Notes: a model not told the origin generated them from the letters alone. A stretch of 64,000 nucleotides of DNA from Holosporales bacterium (GCA_031267075.1 JAIRZU010000005.1:1-64000), one strand, 5' to 3'. Shown: positions 53,247 through 61,736, numbered from the stretch's first letter. Made by a program: numbers and translations.

Positions 53247-54254
53247 CTACCTACTCCTAGAGAGGAACTCTTCTAGAAATGTACCGAATTCATCCTCCTC
53301 TACTCTCAGCTTTATCTCGATTGCCTTAACCTCATCTTTGAAGACGCCTGGGATTTTGACGTAGTCTTTCCATGTTGTAACGAGAGTGGCGTTTACCTTC
53401 TTTGCCGTAGCGATTAGCCTTTGGAGCTCAGTGATTGTGTAGGCATGGTGATCCTGGAACACTATGAAATCCAGGACTTTATAACCTGCCTGGTCCAGAG
53501 TCATTTTAAACTTGTCTGGATACCCAAGCCCGCAGAATCCGATGACATACCCCATATCCTCGGCTGCTTTCTCGATCGCCTCAGTTCTAGCGTGGTATAT
53601 CTTGATGTCATTACTGACAGAGAGTATGCGATCCTCAATAGCTGCATTCCTCTCACCGACAATGAGCACTACATCTGATTTCCTGATACTGGCTTCTATC
53701 GTTTCTCTCAGTGGGCCGGCCGGCAGGAGTCTCTCGTTTCCGAAGCCTTGTCCTGAGTCGACGACCAGGATACTCAGGTCCTTAATGACTGAGTTGTTCT
53801 GGAGGCCATCATCCATGACTATGACACTAGCCCCACCTGAGACAGCCGCTCTGCACGCATGCACTTTATTTCTGCCGATCCAGGTTGGTGCTATCTTTGC
53901 TAGCAGTAGCGCTTCGTCTCCAACTTGTAGGTACGTGTGAACATCTCTGTTTACCCTCACAACATTCCTTACGTATCCGGCATAGCCAGATGCTACAACA
54001 TGTGGTCTGTGTTCTCGTGCAGCTAGCTCCTCACATATCATGGAGGCAACTGGGGTCTTACCTGCCCCACCAAGTACTACATTCCCAACGCATATTACCG
54101 GAACAGCCACAGCCTCGGGAGAAACAGAATTCATTTTACCATTCGATAGAGCAGCGTATATTTTGGACAGCGGATTAAGGGCCTTCGCAATCGGGCTATC
54201 CTTATCCTTCCAGAATCTAGGAGCTCTGAATAATCTCAACACAGTCACATCCAA
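53247..54254 (-). CDS. lpxK: tetraacyldisaccharide 4'-kinase
   Basis: LpxK phosphorylates the lipid A precursor at the 4' position. Walker A is GNVVLGGAGKTPVAS near residue 57, the helix MICEELAAREHRPHVVASGY follows, and the catalytic-region motifs GDEALLLAK, VIVMDDGLQN and LLPAGPLRE are all present. 335 residues, normal. Its presence shows that lipid A is made, which separates this organism from Anaplasma and Ehrlichia. It is the first gene of the run lpxK-ABC-fba on the minus strand. Confidence 0.95.
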   Translation of the reverse strand: MDVTVLRLFRAPRFWKDKDSPIAKALNPLSKIYAALSNGKMNSVSPEAVAVPVICVGNVVLGGAGKTPVASMICEELAAREHRPHVVASGYAGYVRNVVRVNRDVHTYLQVGDEALLLAKIAPTWIGRNKVHACRAAVSGGASVIVMDDGLQNNSVIKDLSILVVDSGQGFGNERLLPAGPLRETIEASIRKSDVVLIVGERNAAIEDRILSVSNDIKIYHARTEAIEKAAEDMGYVIGFCGLGYPDKFKMTLDQAGYKVLDFIVFQDHHAYTITELQRLIATAKKVNATLVTTWKDYVKIPGVFKDEVKAIEIKLRVEEDEFGTFLEEFLSRSR

Positions 54255-54267
54255 AATACAACATCTT

Positions 54268-54341
54268 TGGAGCGGGTGATGGGAATCGGACCCACGTAGC
54301 CAGCTTGGAAGGCTGGGGCTTTACCATTAAGCTACACCCGC
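54268..54341 (-). tRNA. tRNA-Gly (TCC)
   Basis: Acceptor GCGGGTG/CACCCGC, anticodon loop CTTCCAA (TCC), CCA encoded. Confidence 0.95.
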
Positions 54342-54350
54342 CGAGTTATG

Positions 54351-54436
54351 TGGTGGAAGGGGTAAGATTCGAACTTACGTAGACTAACGTCGGCAGATTT
54401 ACAGTCTGCTGCCTTTAACCACTCGGCCACCCTTCC
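54351..54436 (-). tRNA. tRNA-Tyr (GTA)
   Basis: 86 nt with a long variable arm, acceptor GGAAGGG/CCCTTCC, anticodon loop CTGTAAA (GTA), CCA encoded. It lies 9 nt upstream of tRNA-Gly on the same strand, so they are cotranscribed. Confidence 0.95.
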
Positions 54437-54554
54437 TACTCACTAGTGAAAAGTTTACATTAACCCATGCGTAGTGTCAAGCCGGACTCTGCCGTAATTT
54501 CCACAGCTGGGGAGGAGTATGGTGGTATTTCCCACTCTGTACCGTACGTAACAC

Positions 54555-54584
54555 TTGACTGCCTCCAATGCACTATGGTACGAT
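54555..54584 (+). promoter_or_regulatory. sigma70-type promoter (TTGACT-N18-TACGAT)
   Basis: It lies 54 nt upstream of the ATG at 54639. The -10 TACGAT is the same as in the 35-37 kb secreted genes. Confidence 0.65.
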
Positions 54585-54638
54585 ATGTATAGTAGATTAG
54601 ATGGTGCGCGTAAGCGGAAGTCACAAGGAGAGAGCGAG

Positions 54639-55344
54639 ATGAGAAAATACCTGAAACACACAGCAGCCATGATGCTGGTAAGCGCCACCTCGGCATATGC
54701 CACCAGTCAACTTCCCTCGGATACAGATAGGACACCTAGTGCATCACTCGGGGAGCTGGACGGGAGGATGGTCCGGCTGGAAGATGAGACCCAACGCCTG
54801 AGACAGCAAGTAGCGGGGCTACAGGCCCGCCTTAATGACCTCGTGCAGCGTGGCCCCCCCCCCCCCGCGTCGATCCGAGCGTCCCACACCACCGCTGGAA
54901 CCTCTGGTGTACCAAAGAGACAAGTGGTCGGTCGGTGACAGCCTTACAGAGGACGAAGCACGGATACTAACGAGCGGCAGAGGCGAAGAGGCGGCGAGTG
55001 TGGTACTTGAATGCCAAGTTGGTAAGGAGGTGCAGGTCACGAACGCTGATACAGGCCACACGATGGTGCTGGTGAGAATATACAATGTGGATGGCGACCG
55101 CATCATGAACATCCTATACCAACCCAGCAGAGGAACACCAATCGTTCGAGGGAACCCCCTAACAGTAGACCAAGGACACCACAACTCAGCGTACCACTTG
55201 TTCGTTAACGCCCCCGAGAACGAGGGAGAGCATAACAAGCATCGAGAGATACTCCACGAAGCTGTACGAGCAGCGCAAGAGGGGAGGGAATTCGTCTTGC
55301 CAGTTACCATAACCATCAGCCCATCATCCGAACCTGCGGAGTGA
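54639..55344 (+). CDS. secreted protein interrupted at a C13 tract
   Basis: The ATG at 54639 (ribosome site AAGGAG) opens a signal peptide (MRKYLKHTAAMMLVSATSAYA), then a coiled-coil stretch (LDGRMVRLEDETQRLRQQVA, ending QARLNDLVQRG). At a run of 13 C residues (54854-54866) this frame continues only 24 codons, while the +1 frame is open from the same point for about 160 codons (PLVYQRDKWSVGDSLTEDE to PVTITISPSSEPAE). Twelve or fifteen C residues would fuse both into one protein of about 235 residues. The body has no recognised family. I read it as a phase-variable gene in the off state; a sequencing error in the C run is the alternative. Confidence 0.72.
54854..54866 (+). repeat. C13 homopolymer
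   Basis: Thirteen C residues within the gene, at a proline-coding position. Confidence 0.9.
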
Positions 55345-55345
55345 C

Positions 55346-55475
55346 TAGGCTCTGTTAGGAAATTTTACACTGACCAAGAGGTGTGGTATATAGTTGTTAG
55401 TTTCTGTTTAAACACAACATATACCACGCATGGAGTATCACATGCCTGAGAAAGATTGGCAAGTAATTTACTCAT
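55346..55475 (+). mobile_element. IS5-type left-end remnant
   Basis: AGGCTCTGTTAGGAAATTTTAC, then a 12-bp inverted pair (GTGGTATAT and ATATACCAC) and ATG 55430 with MEYHMPEKDWQVIYSFLDR, then a stop. It begins 1 nt after the stop of the C13 gene. Confidence 0.75.
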
Positions 55476-55482
55476 TCCTAGA

Positions 55483-55690
55483 TCGTGTATGTTAGCAGCA
55501 TGTACTTTAACCGTTAACATATGTCCTTCTGTATCAACAGCTATATGCCTCTCTCCTCTGATGCATCAGTAGTCTTTACACTCTGTGAATCTATTATCTC
55601 ATAAGTAGGAAGCTCTTCCTTCCCAAGGCGAACTCTATCTTTCTTCACTAAAGCATCCATTATCTTTTCCCCAATCCCTCTCTTCTTACA
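55483..55690 (-). pseudogene. IS5-family transposase internal fragment, frameshifted
   Basis: The minus strand reads KKDRVRLGKEELPTYEIIDS and QSVKTTDASEERG, then after two extra bases (GA) in a GAGAGAG run HIAVDTEGHMLTVKVHAANI, a typical IS5 DDE transposase stretch. It lies in the orientation opposite to the left-end fragment, so the element was rearranged. Confidence 0.85.
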
Positions 55691-55691
55691 T

Positions 55692-56222
55692 CTACCAAAG
55701 TTTTTTCTCTTCATGAAGACTGGTTCTAAAATCGGCCTTCCCAGTGTGGCGCTTCCTATGCATGATGAGGAATGCCACACCTGCAAACACCGTAATGAAA
55801 ACTAGGATCATCATCAGTGTCATTCCCCCTGCGATTCTCGTGTACTGATTTATCGCTTCCCTTGTTGGTGGAACGACATTTAACCTGTGCCCCACCAGAA
55901 TGAATGAGCCGATCATAGCGAGCGGAATGGCCATCAACCACTTGTTCAGCGGCTGCCTTATCTGCGTACTGGACCTAGCCATCAATAACAACAGCGAGCA
56001 CATCGATACGTATATCACAGCGACGATCACCCCTATGATGAGGTTACCATACACCACCACGAAATACGATAAAAAGAGGCTTGCCAACAAGAACCGTATG
56101 ACAGCTGACATCTGGGTCTTCGCCATTATCGATAGCGTTGCAAAAGCGAGCATTCCAATTGCTAGTACGGAGAATACGATGTCGTTCGCATTGATGGTGT
56201 TGAGTTCAAACAATTCCAGCAT
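55692..56222 (-). CDS. nuoJ: NADH-quinone oxidoreductase subunit J-like protein
   Basis: 176 residues with five hydrophobic helices in the ND6/NuoJ pattern: VFSVLAIGMLAFATLSIMAK, LLASLFLSYFVVVYGNLIIG and the conserved IVAVIYVSMCSLLLLMARSS (family: ILVIVYVGAVAVLFLFVVMM). The last residues (LHEEKKLW) are encoded by sequence that is also the edge of the IS5 fragment, so the natural C-terminus may have been replaced. It overlaps the end of era by 17 nt. Identification rests on the central helices only. Confidence 0.7.
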   Translation of the reverse strand: MLELFELNTINANDIVFSVLAIGMLAFATLSIMAKTQMSAVIRFLLASLFLSYFVVVYGNLIIGVIVAVIYVSMCSLLLLMARSSTQIRQPLNKWLMAIPLAMIGSFILVGHRLNVVPPTREAINQYTRIAGGMTLMMILVFITVFAGVAFLIMHRKRHTGKADFRTSLHEEKKLW

Positions 56223-57501
56223 TTTGCAGATGCTCCATCTTCTCGGTCCACTTCTCCCGGACCTTAACGAACAGCTTCAAAAATACCTTCTTCCCCAGAA
56301 GCGGTACCATATCGGCAATAGCCTCTCCCTTAATGGATTTTATCATTGTTCCATTACGCCCAAGTACGATTCCTTTTTGCGAATCCTTCATAACTACGAT
56401 AGACTGGTATATGGTAGCTTTCTTCTCCGACTCATGAAACAGCTCCGTCTCAACGTATATGCTATATGGTAACTCCTCTTTGAGCCTCAGGAATATCTTT
56501 TCCCGTGTTATCTCTGCTAGACGAAACGACAAGGGAGAGTCGGTAGTCTGGGCATCCTCATACATCCATACCCCCTCCTGAGCTGCCTCCTCCAGAAAGT
56601 TCTTCAAATCACATATCCCATCGTCAAGTAAGGCCGACACCATAAACACCTTCATGATACCATCGTGGCTAGATAACATACTAGCGATCTTGAGGACATC
56701 CTCCCTCTTCGCTACATCAACCTTGTTGATCACCACAACGAATGGTACCTTCGCTTTCTGCGTCCTCTCTACAAACTTCATGCTCTGGTTGTGGTTCTTT
56801 GAAGTGGCATCTATGACGAGGAGGATCATCTCCGGATCCCTGCAGGACTTTCTGAGGTTAGTAAGGAGAACCTTTTCAAGAGGAGAGGCGGCGGTGCAGA
56901 ATCCCGGAGTATCCAGGAAGACGACCTGAGCCACTCCGATGGTAGCTATTCCGCGGATGGCCCTCCTGGTGGTTTGAACTCTATGTGATACTATGGATAC
57001 CTTCTCTCCGATGATTGTGTTGATGAGGGTTGACTTCCCAGCGTTAGCTGCGCCGACAACAGTGACAAACAAGCATCTCCTCCCCCCCCCCAAAAAACCT
57101 CCACAATCAGCTTCTTGCTGCGTCGATCCGGTGCTCGAATGCTCATGTACCTCTGAGTACACTCCGCTTCTCCGCTCCGTGTCTCCTAGCAATAACTCTG
57201 ATTCTGAAGGTTTTAATTGTAATCCACAATCACCTTCCTGCTGCGTCGATCCGGTACTCGAATGCTCATGTACCTCTGAGTACACCACTCCCTGCTGTAA
57301 CTCTGATTCTGAAGGTTTTAATTGTAATCCACAATCACCTCCCTGCTGCGTTGAGCCGGTGCTCGAATGCTCATGTACCTCTGAGTACACCACTCCCTGC
57401 TGTAATTCTGATTCTGAAGGTTTTAATTGTAATCCACAATCACCTTCCTGCTGCGTCGATCCGGTACTCGAATTCCCAGGTGCATTACCCTTACGTTCCA
57501 T
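56206..57501 (-). CDS. era: GTPase Era with repeat-derived N-terminal extension
   Basis: Era is a GTPase with a KH domain that binds the 3' end of 16S rRNA and helps 30S assembly. The G domain (from about residue 130) has G1 GAANAGKSTLIN, G3 DTPGF and G4 NKVD; the KH domain (C-terminal) contains GRNGTMIKSIKGEA-type loops. Before it, residues about 9-125 are four in-frame copies of the palindromic element (HEHSSTGSTQQ units). A G10 run joins the extension to the G domain (GFLGGGRR). The start ATG at 57501 overlaps the trxB stop (TAATG). Confidence 0.9.
   Translation of the reverse strand: MERKGNAPGNSSTGSTQQEGDCGLQLKPSESELQQGVVYSEVHEHSSTGSTQQGGDCGLQLKPSESELQQGVVYSEVHEHSSTGSTQQEGDCGLQLKPSESELLLGDTERRSGVYSEVHEHSSTGSTQQEADCGGFLGGGRRCLFVTVVGAANAGKSTLINTIIGEKVSIVSHRVQTTRRAIRGIATIGVAQVVFLDTPGFCTAASPLEKVLLTNLRKSCRDPEMILLVIDATSKNHNQSMKFVERTQKAKVPFVVVINKVDVAKREDVLKIASMLSSHDGIMKVFMVSALLDDGICDLKNFLEEAAQEGVWMYEDAQTTDSPLSFRLAEITREKIFLRLKEELPYSIYVETELFHESEKKATIYQSIVVMKDSQKGIVLGRNGTMIKSIKGEAIADMVPLLGKKVFLKLFVKVREKWTEKMEHLQNAGIV
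57082..57091 (-). repeat. G10 homopolymer in era
   Basis: Ten G residues on the coding strand between the repeat-derived extension and the G domain. The frame is open at this length. Confidence 0.85.
57098..57476 (-). repeat. palindromic element, four tandem copies in era
   Basis: A full 123-bp copy at 57103-57225, two shorter copies of about 105 bp (lacking an 18-bp block, GCTCCGTGTCTCCTAGC), and a partial copy to 57476. All units are multiples of 3, so the frame is kept. Confidence 0.9.
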
Positions 57502-58436
57502 TAGCGAATCCCCAGAAACGTCTCGATTTGTCTGGCGGCTAGGGCTCCTTGGCCAGCGGCATAGACAGCCTGCTTCAGTGTGTTGCTTACGACATCTCCT
57601 GCTGCAAACAAGCCATTGCAAGAAGTTTGAGTATCATCGGCGATGATGTAACCATCCTCATCACACTGAACGAGCTCACGCACTAGCTCCGATGTTGGTA
57701 CCGTTCCGACTGCTATAAATACCCCATCTACATCATACATCGTCTCTTCGTTGGTAAGTCTGTCCTTGAGGCGCAACGATTCAACTTTGGAGCTGCCTAA
57801 AATCTCAGCTAACTCTGTATTCCAAACCAAGTTCACATTATTTTTCGCGAAGAGTCTTTTCTGCATGGAGTCATCTGCTCGGAGGGAATCTCGCCTGTGT
57901 ATCAATGTGACGGTGGCTGCGAAGCTCGAAAGGAAGAGTGCTTCCATTACCGCGGAATTCCCACCTCCTACGACGGCGACTCTCTTCCCCTTGTACATTG
58001 GGCCATCACATGTCGCGCACCACGATACTCCCCTGTTTATAAACTCTGCTTCTCCCGGGATACCTAGGTGCCTGTGCCGCGCTCCCGTTGCAATTAATAC
58101 GGATCGCGAATGTATCGTAGCTGCTGGAGTTGTTGGTTCCTGAGGGAGTGTAACCTTGAATAGGCCATCGTGTACGCTGATTGATTCGGCAGGCTCGTAG
58201 ATGAGTTCAGCTCCGCATGCTTCTGTCTGTGATAATATCTGCATCATTAAGTCTGCTCCGCGGATGGACGTAAAGCCAGGGAAGTTCTCAATCATATCTG
58301 TGTTAACGAGCTGGCCACCAGGATTAGGACCTGTTAGAACCGTAGGTATTAGCCCTGCTCTAGCTAGGTATATCGCGGCGGTGAGGCCAGCAGGCCCAGA
58401 CCCGATTACTACTACATCTCTCGCGCCCTGTGCCAT
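57501..58436 (-). CDS. trxB: thioredoxin reductase
   Basis: TrxB passes electrons from NADPH to thioredoxin. FAD motif VVIGSGPAGLTAAIYLARAG at the N-terminus, the redox pair CATC (in SWCATCDGPMYKG) near 137, the NADPH motif VVGGGNSAVMEALFLSS, and the C-terminal FAD part GLFAAGDVVSNTLKQA. 311 residues from MAQGARD; the frame is open to 58487. The stop overlaps the era start. Confidence 0.96.
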   Translation of the reverse strand: MAQGARDVVVIGSGPAGLTAAIYLARAGLIPTVLTGPNPGGQLVNTDMIENFPGFTSIRGADLMMQILSQTEACGAELIYEPAESISVHDGLFKVTLPQEPTTPAATIHSRSVLIATGARHRHLGIPGEAEFINRGVSWCATCDGPMYKGKRVAVVGGGNSAVMEALFLSSFAATVTLIHRRDSLRADDSMQKRLFAKNNVNLVWNTELAEILGSSKVESLRLKDRLTNEETMYDVDGVFIAVGTVPTSELVRELVQCDEDGYIIADDTQTSCNGLFAAGDVVSNTLKQAVYAAGQGALAARQIETFLGIR

Positions 58437-58567
58437 AGAATCTTGCATTAAATAAAAACTGATGTGCCGCCGTATGGCCCACAGCATACACTAATCTAGG
58501 GGAATTCGGAACTGCTGAGGTTTCTGGATGGGAGGGAGGCTATACCAGCCCCCTCCTTTCGCTGAGG

Positions 58568-59449
58568 CTAGTGTCTTGGACGCCCAGCCGTCTGTTGCTG
58601 TCCCTGCGGACTGTTACCGTACGCTCCTGCGTACCCAGCCGGGGACGCGCTGGCACTCCTGCGTTGGGTTGCTTGTGCTGGGGTTACCGGTTGTTGGACT
58701 GGTGCAGCACTCTGCGATGGTGAGTGTCTCCGCTGTCCTGGAGCTGCTTGCGCTGGGACTGCTTGCTGCTGGACTGGTGCTGCGCTCTGCCCCCTTGCTG
58801 TTCTGTCGATTGGTGAGCCACCTGCTCGTCCGGGCTGGGCTGCTTGTTGCCGGGCTGGTGCTGCGCTCTGCGATGGTGAGTGTCTCCGCTGTCCTGGAGC
58901 TGCTTGTTGCTGGACTGGCTCCACAGGAGGTTGGGCTTGGCGACGATGTCCAGTTGTAGCTGGCGCTGACGCTGCGCGCTGACCCAGCCGGCGGTGCTGT
59001 TGTGGCTGTCTGTGCCGTGGTGTCGCTGATCTCTGACGACGCCCCCGTCCCGTAGACAGTTGTGTTCCGCTGGTATCGGTGTCTGCATGGGCTAGGGTTT
59101 GTGACGGTGGTGGTGAGTGTCTCTGTCGTCCCTGCGCTACCGCGGCCTGGCTGGCTACCGTGGCGTCCTGTGGTGGTGTCCCTCGTGCTGTCGCTTGCTG
59201 CGCTGGGAGTGCTCGCGGTTGCACCCGGTTTCCATCAGCACCGGCAGCTCCGGGCTGCACTGCTGGCGGCAACGGTGATCTTTGCTGTACCCGTCCTGCA
59301 CCGCGACTCGTGATTTGCGATTGTGCTGCTGGTTGCTGTCTACTCTGGACTCCAGCTTGTGGTCTGGCTGCTTCAGTAGCTGCGCTCATTTGCAGGATTG
59401 CTAGAGATGCTAGGGCTGCTGTGGCGGTTAGTTTCCTTAAATTTATCAT
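58568..59449 (-). CDS. secreted Q/R/P/A-rich low-complexity protein
   Basis: 294 residues: signal peptide MINLRKLTATAALASLAILQMSAATEA, then an almost entirely disordered protein of Gln, Arg, Pro, Ala and Ser. Several copies of GQRRHSPSQSAAPxQQ (around 185-270) and related ARGRQRHSPPPS stretches give a strongly basic protein with repeated RRHSP sites. No family is recognised. A CtrA box lies 53 nt upstream. It could bind nucleic acid or acidic surfaces; this is inference from composition. Confidence 0.72.
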   Translation of the reverse strand: MINLRKLTATAALASLAILQMSAATEAARPQAGVQSRQQPAAQSQITSRGAGRVQQRSPLPPAVQPGAAGADGNRVQPRALPAQQATARGTPPQDATVASQAAVAQGRQRHSPPPSQTLAHADTDTSGTQLSTGRGRRQRSATPRHRQPQQHRRLGQRAASAPATTGHRRQAQPPVEPVQQQAAPGQRRHSPSQSAAPARQQAAQPGRAGGSPIDRTARGQSAAPVQQQAVPAQAAPGQRRHSPSQSAAPVQQPVTPAQATQRRSASASPAGYAGAYGNSPQGQQQTAGRPRH

Positions 59450-59501
59450 GTTTGAACCTTGTATCAAAGTTGCACGTACTATCAATTCTACCAGCGAAAT
59501 A

Positions 59502-59517
59502 TTAAAAATTAGTTAAC
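59502..59517 (-). promoter_or_regulatory. CtrA-type binding box
   Basis: TTAA-AAATTAG-TTAAC on the plus strand, upstream of the Q/R/P-rich gene, with TAGAAT as a possible -10 at about 59490. Confidence 0.6.
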
Positions 59518-59775
59518 TTGCAAAGAAACTGATGGTATTGCTTTCTGCGCATGTGATTCATGATGGAGAATATGAGCTTCACGGCCGTGGCTAAGTTCAG
59601 ACACATATGAGAAAAAATGGCAGTTGCTGTGAACGGAATGAGTAATGGTAGAGTTGCTCCTTCATGGTAGCAGGGGAAAATATATGAACAGGTTTATTGT
59701 GGGCTGAAATATCTCATGTGTAGATATTGGAAGTGGAGCGGTCTGGGGTTTGAGATTTTATCATTGATCGGTATA

Positions 59776-61026
59776 ATGTCTAGGAATCGAACCTTACTCT
59801 GTGTCAGATTGAACGGAATTGTATATCTGGACTATGCGGCAACGACGCCGTGTGATCCAATGGTCCTGGAGGCTATGAATCCATATTTTTGCGACATCTT
59901 TGGTAATCCAAATTCCCTGCATAGTTTTGGGGCGATGGCTCTGGAGGGGGTGGACGCTGCTAGGATTCAGATAAAGGAGCTGATCCATGCCGATTTTGAG
60001 GAAGTCATATTTACGAGTGGAGCTACTGAGGCAAACAAGATCGCCACGATTAGGGTGATGAAAGCCCTTGGTAAAGCTGGGAAGCCGCACTTCATGACTC
60101 TTAAAACTGAACACAAATCAGTCCTCGATTGCGCAGATTACATCAAGAGAGATGGGCTTGATATAACACTGCTTGACATCGGGGGAGATGGTCTGCTAGA
60201 CTTAAACTACCTCGTTGATTCCATTAAGGATACGACGGGGCTCCTGTCTTTTTGCTTCGTAAATAATGAGACTGGAGTCAAGCAGGATGCGAGGAGGATA
60301 ATCGAGATTTGTCATGAGCGTGGAGTGTTGGTGCATACCGATGCGACGCAGGCGTTTGGGAAAATTCCCATTAACGTCAAGGAGCTGGATGTCGATTTTT
60401 TGAGTGCATCTGGCCATAAGATATATGGTCCGAATGGCGTTGGGATCCTGTATTTCAAGTCATCCAATGCGAGGCTTCTTCGAGTCCCGGGAGCTAATCG
60501 TGATGTGGAATTCGGTGTACGCTCCGGCAGTGTTCCTGTTCCGATTTGTGTTGGGATGGGAAAGGCAGCTGAGATCGCCGCCTCTGAACTTCAAGGGAAT
60601 TTTGAACATATCCAATCTCTGAGGAATATGCTGATTAATGGTATCACAGGGCAGCTCGCCGAAATCTACATAAACGGCAATCAGGAGCATAGCTACCCAG
60701 GGATCGTGAATATAAGCTTTAGAGGATGTGAGGGGGAGGCAATTATGATGGAGGCGAAAAACATAGCCGTTTCATCTGGCTCTGCCTGCACATCAAGCAA
60801 GCTCACGATATCACATGTGTTGGCGGCAATGGACATCCCTGCAGATATCGCCCAATCATCAATCAGAATTTCGATTGGAAAGCAGACCACAGAAGCCGAC
60901 ATAGATTTGGCTATCTCAGAGCTAGTGGCCGCCACGAAAAAGTTGCGAGCCATCAGCCCAGTTTGGGATATAATACGAAGCGGTCAAAGCGTGGACAGTG
61001 TATTTAAGGGGTGTAGTTTCCGGTGA
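59776..61026 (+). CDS. iscS: cysteine desulfurase IscS
   Basis: A PLP enzyme that supplies sulfur for Fe-S clusters and tRNA thiolation. VYLDYAATTPCDP at the N-terminus, the PLP lysine in SASGHKIYGPNG, and the catalytic loop SSGSACTS near 340. A TATAAT hexamer overlaps the ATG at 59776, so a downstream TTG at 59810 (LNGIVYLDYAATTP) may be the true start; that would give 405 residues, the usual size. Followed by the IscU-IscA fusion with a 4-nt overlap. Confidence 0.94.
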   Translation: MSRNRTLLCVRLNGIVYLDYAATTPCDPMVLEAMNPYFCDIFGNPNSLHSFGAMALEGVDAARIQIKELIHADFEEVIFTSGATEANKIATIRVMKALGKAGKPHFMTLKTEHKSVLDCADYIKRDGLDITLLDIGGDGLLDLNYLVDSIKDTTGLLSFCFVNNETGVKQDARRIIEICHERGVLVHTDATQAFGKIPINVKELDVDFLSASGHKIYGPNGVGILYFKSSNARLLRVPGANRDVEFGVRSGSVPVPICVGMGKAAEIAASELQGNFEHIQSLRNMLINGITGQLAEIYINGNQEHSYPGIVNISFRGCEGEAIMMEAKNIAVSSGSACTSSKLTISHVLAAMDIPADIAQSSIRISIGKQTTEADIDLAISELVAATKKLRAISPVWDIIRSGQSVDSVFKGCSFR

Positions 61027-61736
61027 AGTACAGCGAGAGAACGATAGAGTACTATGAGAAAATGAACAACACAGGAGGGTTTGATGAGGGCCTCCCGAAC
61101 GTTGGAACTGGTATCGTTGGCTCTCCGCTATGTGGAGACGTCATGAAGTTGCAGTTGTTTTTCGATGATAACGATGTGATAGCTGATGCGAAGTACAAGG
61201 TGTTTGGGTGTGTTTCTGCGATCGCCTCTATGGAGCTGGCAACCACGATCCTGCGTGGCAAGACGATTGTGGAGGCCCTCAAAATCAGGAATGAAGATGT
61301 TGCTCAGTTCCTGGAATTGTCTGATATCAAGCGCCATTGTTCTGTGCTTGCGAAGGAGGCTGTTGACGCCGCGATCGACGATTACATTGCTAAAAATAAT
61401 AACACTGGCAGTGCGATTACCATAACGAGTGCGGCAGCCGATAAGGTCAAGGAAATGCTGACTGAACATGGTGGGAAGGGAATATTAATATCGATCGGGA
61501 GTGGCGGTTGTGCTGTCGGCATAGACTACTCGCTTTCGTACGTGTCTGATGATGGAGCTAACCTGGATACGCTAGAGGCCAGTGGCATCAAATTCTTCTA
61601 CGAGCATGAGATAGCGCTGATGATTAGAGGCCTCAGCATCGACCTTGCTGATAACGCCGATGGACACGGATTCGTCGTTACCAATAAGTACCACAGACCA
61701 TGCCAAAACTGCTCATGTGGGTGTAGTAGGATTTAG
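61023..61736 (+). CDS. IscU-IscA fusion Fe-S scaffold protein
   Basis: Residues 1-125 are IscU: the three cluster cysteines C37 (GSPLCGD), C63 (VFGCVSAIAS) and C106 (KRHCSVLA) are at the same numbers as in E. coli IscU. Residues about 129-237 are an A-type carrier: C163 in GSGGCAVGIDYSLSYV and a C-terminal cysteine cluster (CQNCSCGC, C227-C234) in place of the usual CGCG. The two are normally separate proteins encoded side by side. The fusion would put scaffold and carrier in one chain. Overlaps iscS by 4 nt, so it is one operon. Confidence 0.88.
   Translation: MKYSERTIEYYEKMNNTGGFDEGLPNVGTGIVGSPLCGDVMKLQLFFDDNDVIADAKYKVFGCVSAIASMELATTILRGKTIVEALKIRNEDVAQFLELSDIKRHCSVLAKEAVDAAIDDYIAKNNNTGSAITITSAAADKVKEMLTEHGGKGILISIGSGGCAVGIDYSLSYVSDDGANLDTLEASGIKFFYEHEIALMIRGLSIDLADNADGHGFVVTNKYHRPCQNCSCGCSRI

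Noticed and set aside
56993..57646. Plus-strand frame rich in CSCTS units over era
   Set aside because: It is the reverse reading of the repeat copies in era; the minus-strand gene has the GTPase domain in frame.
59079..59516. 145-codon plus-strand frame with Cys/Ala-rich sequence
   Set aside because: Antisense to the Q/R/P-rich secreted protein and lacking any start context.
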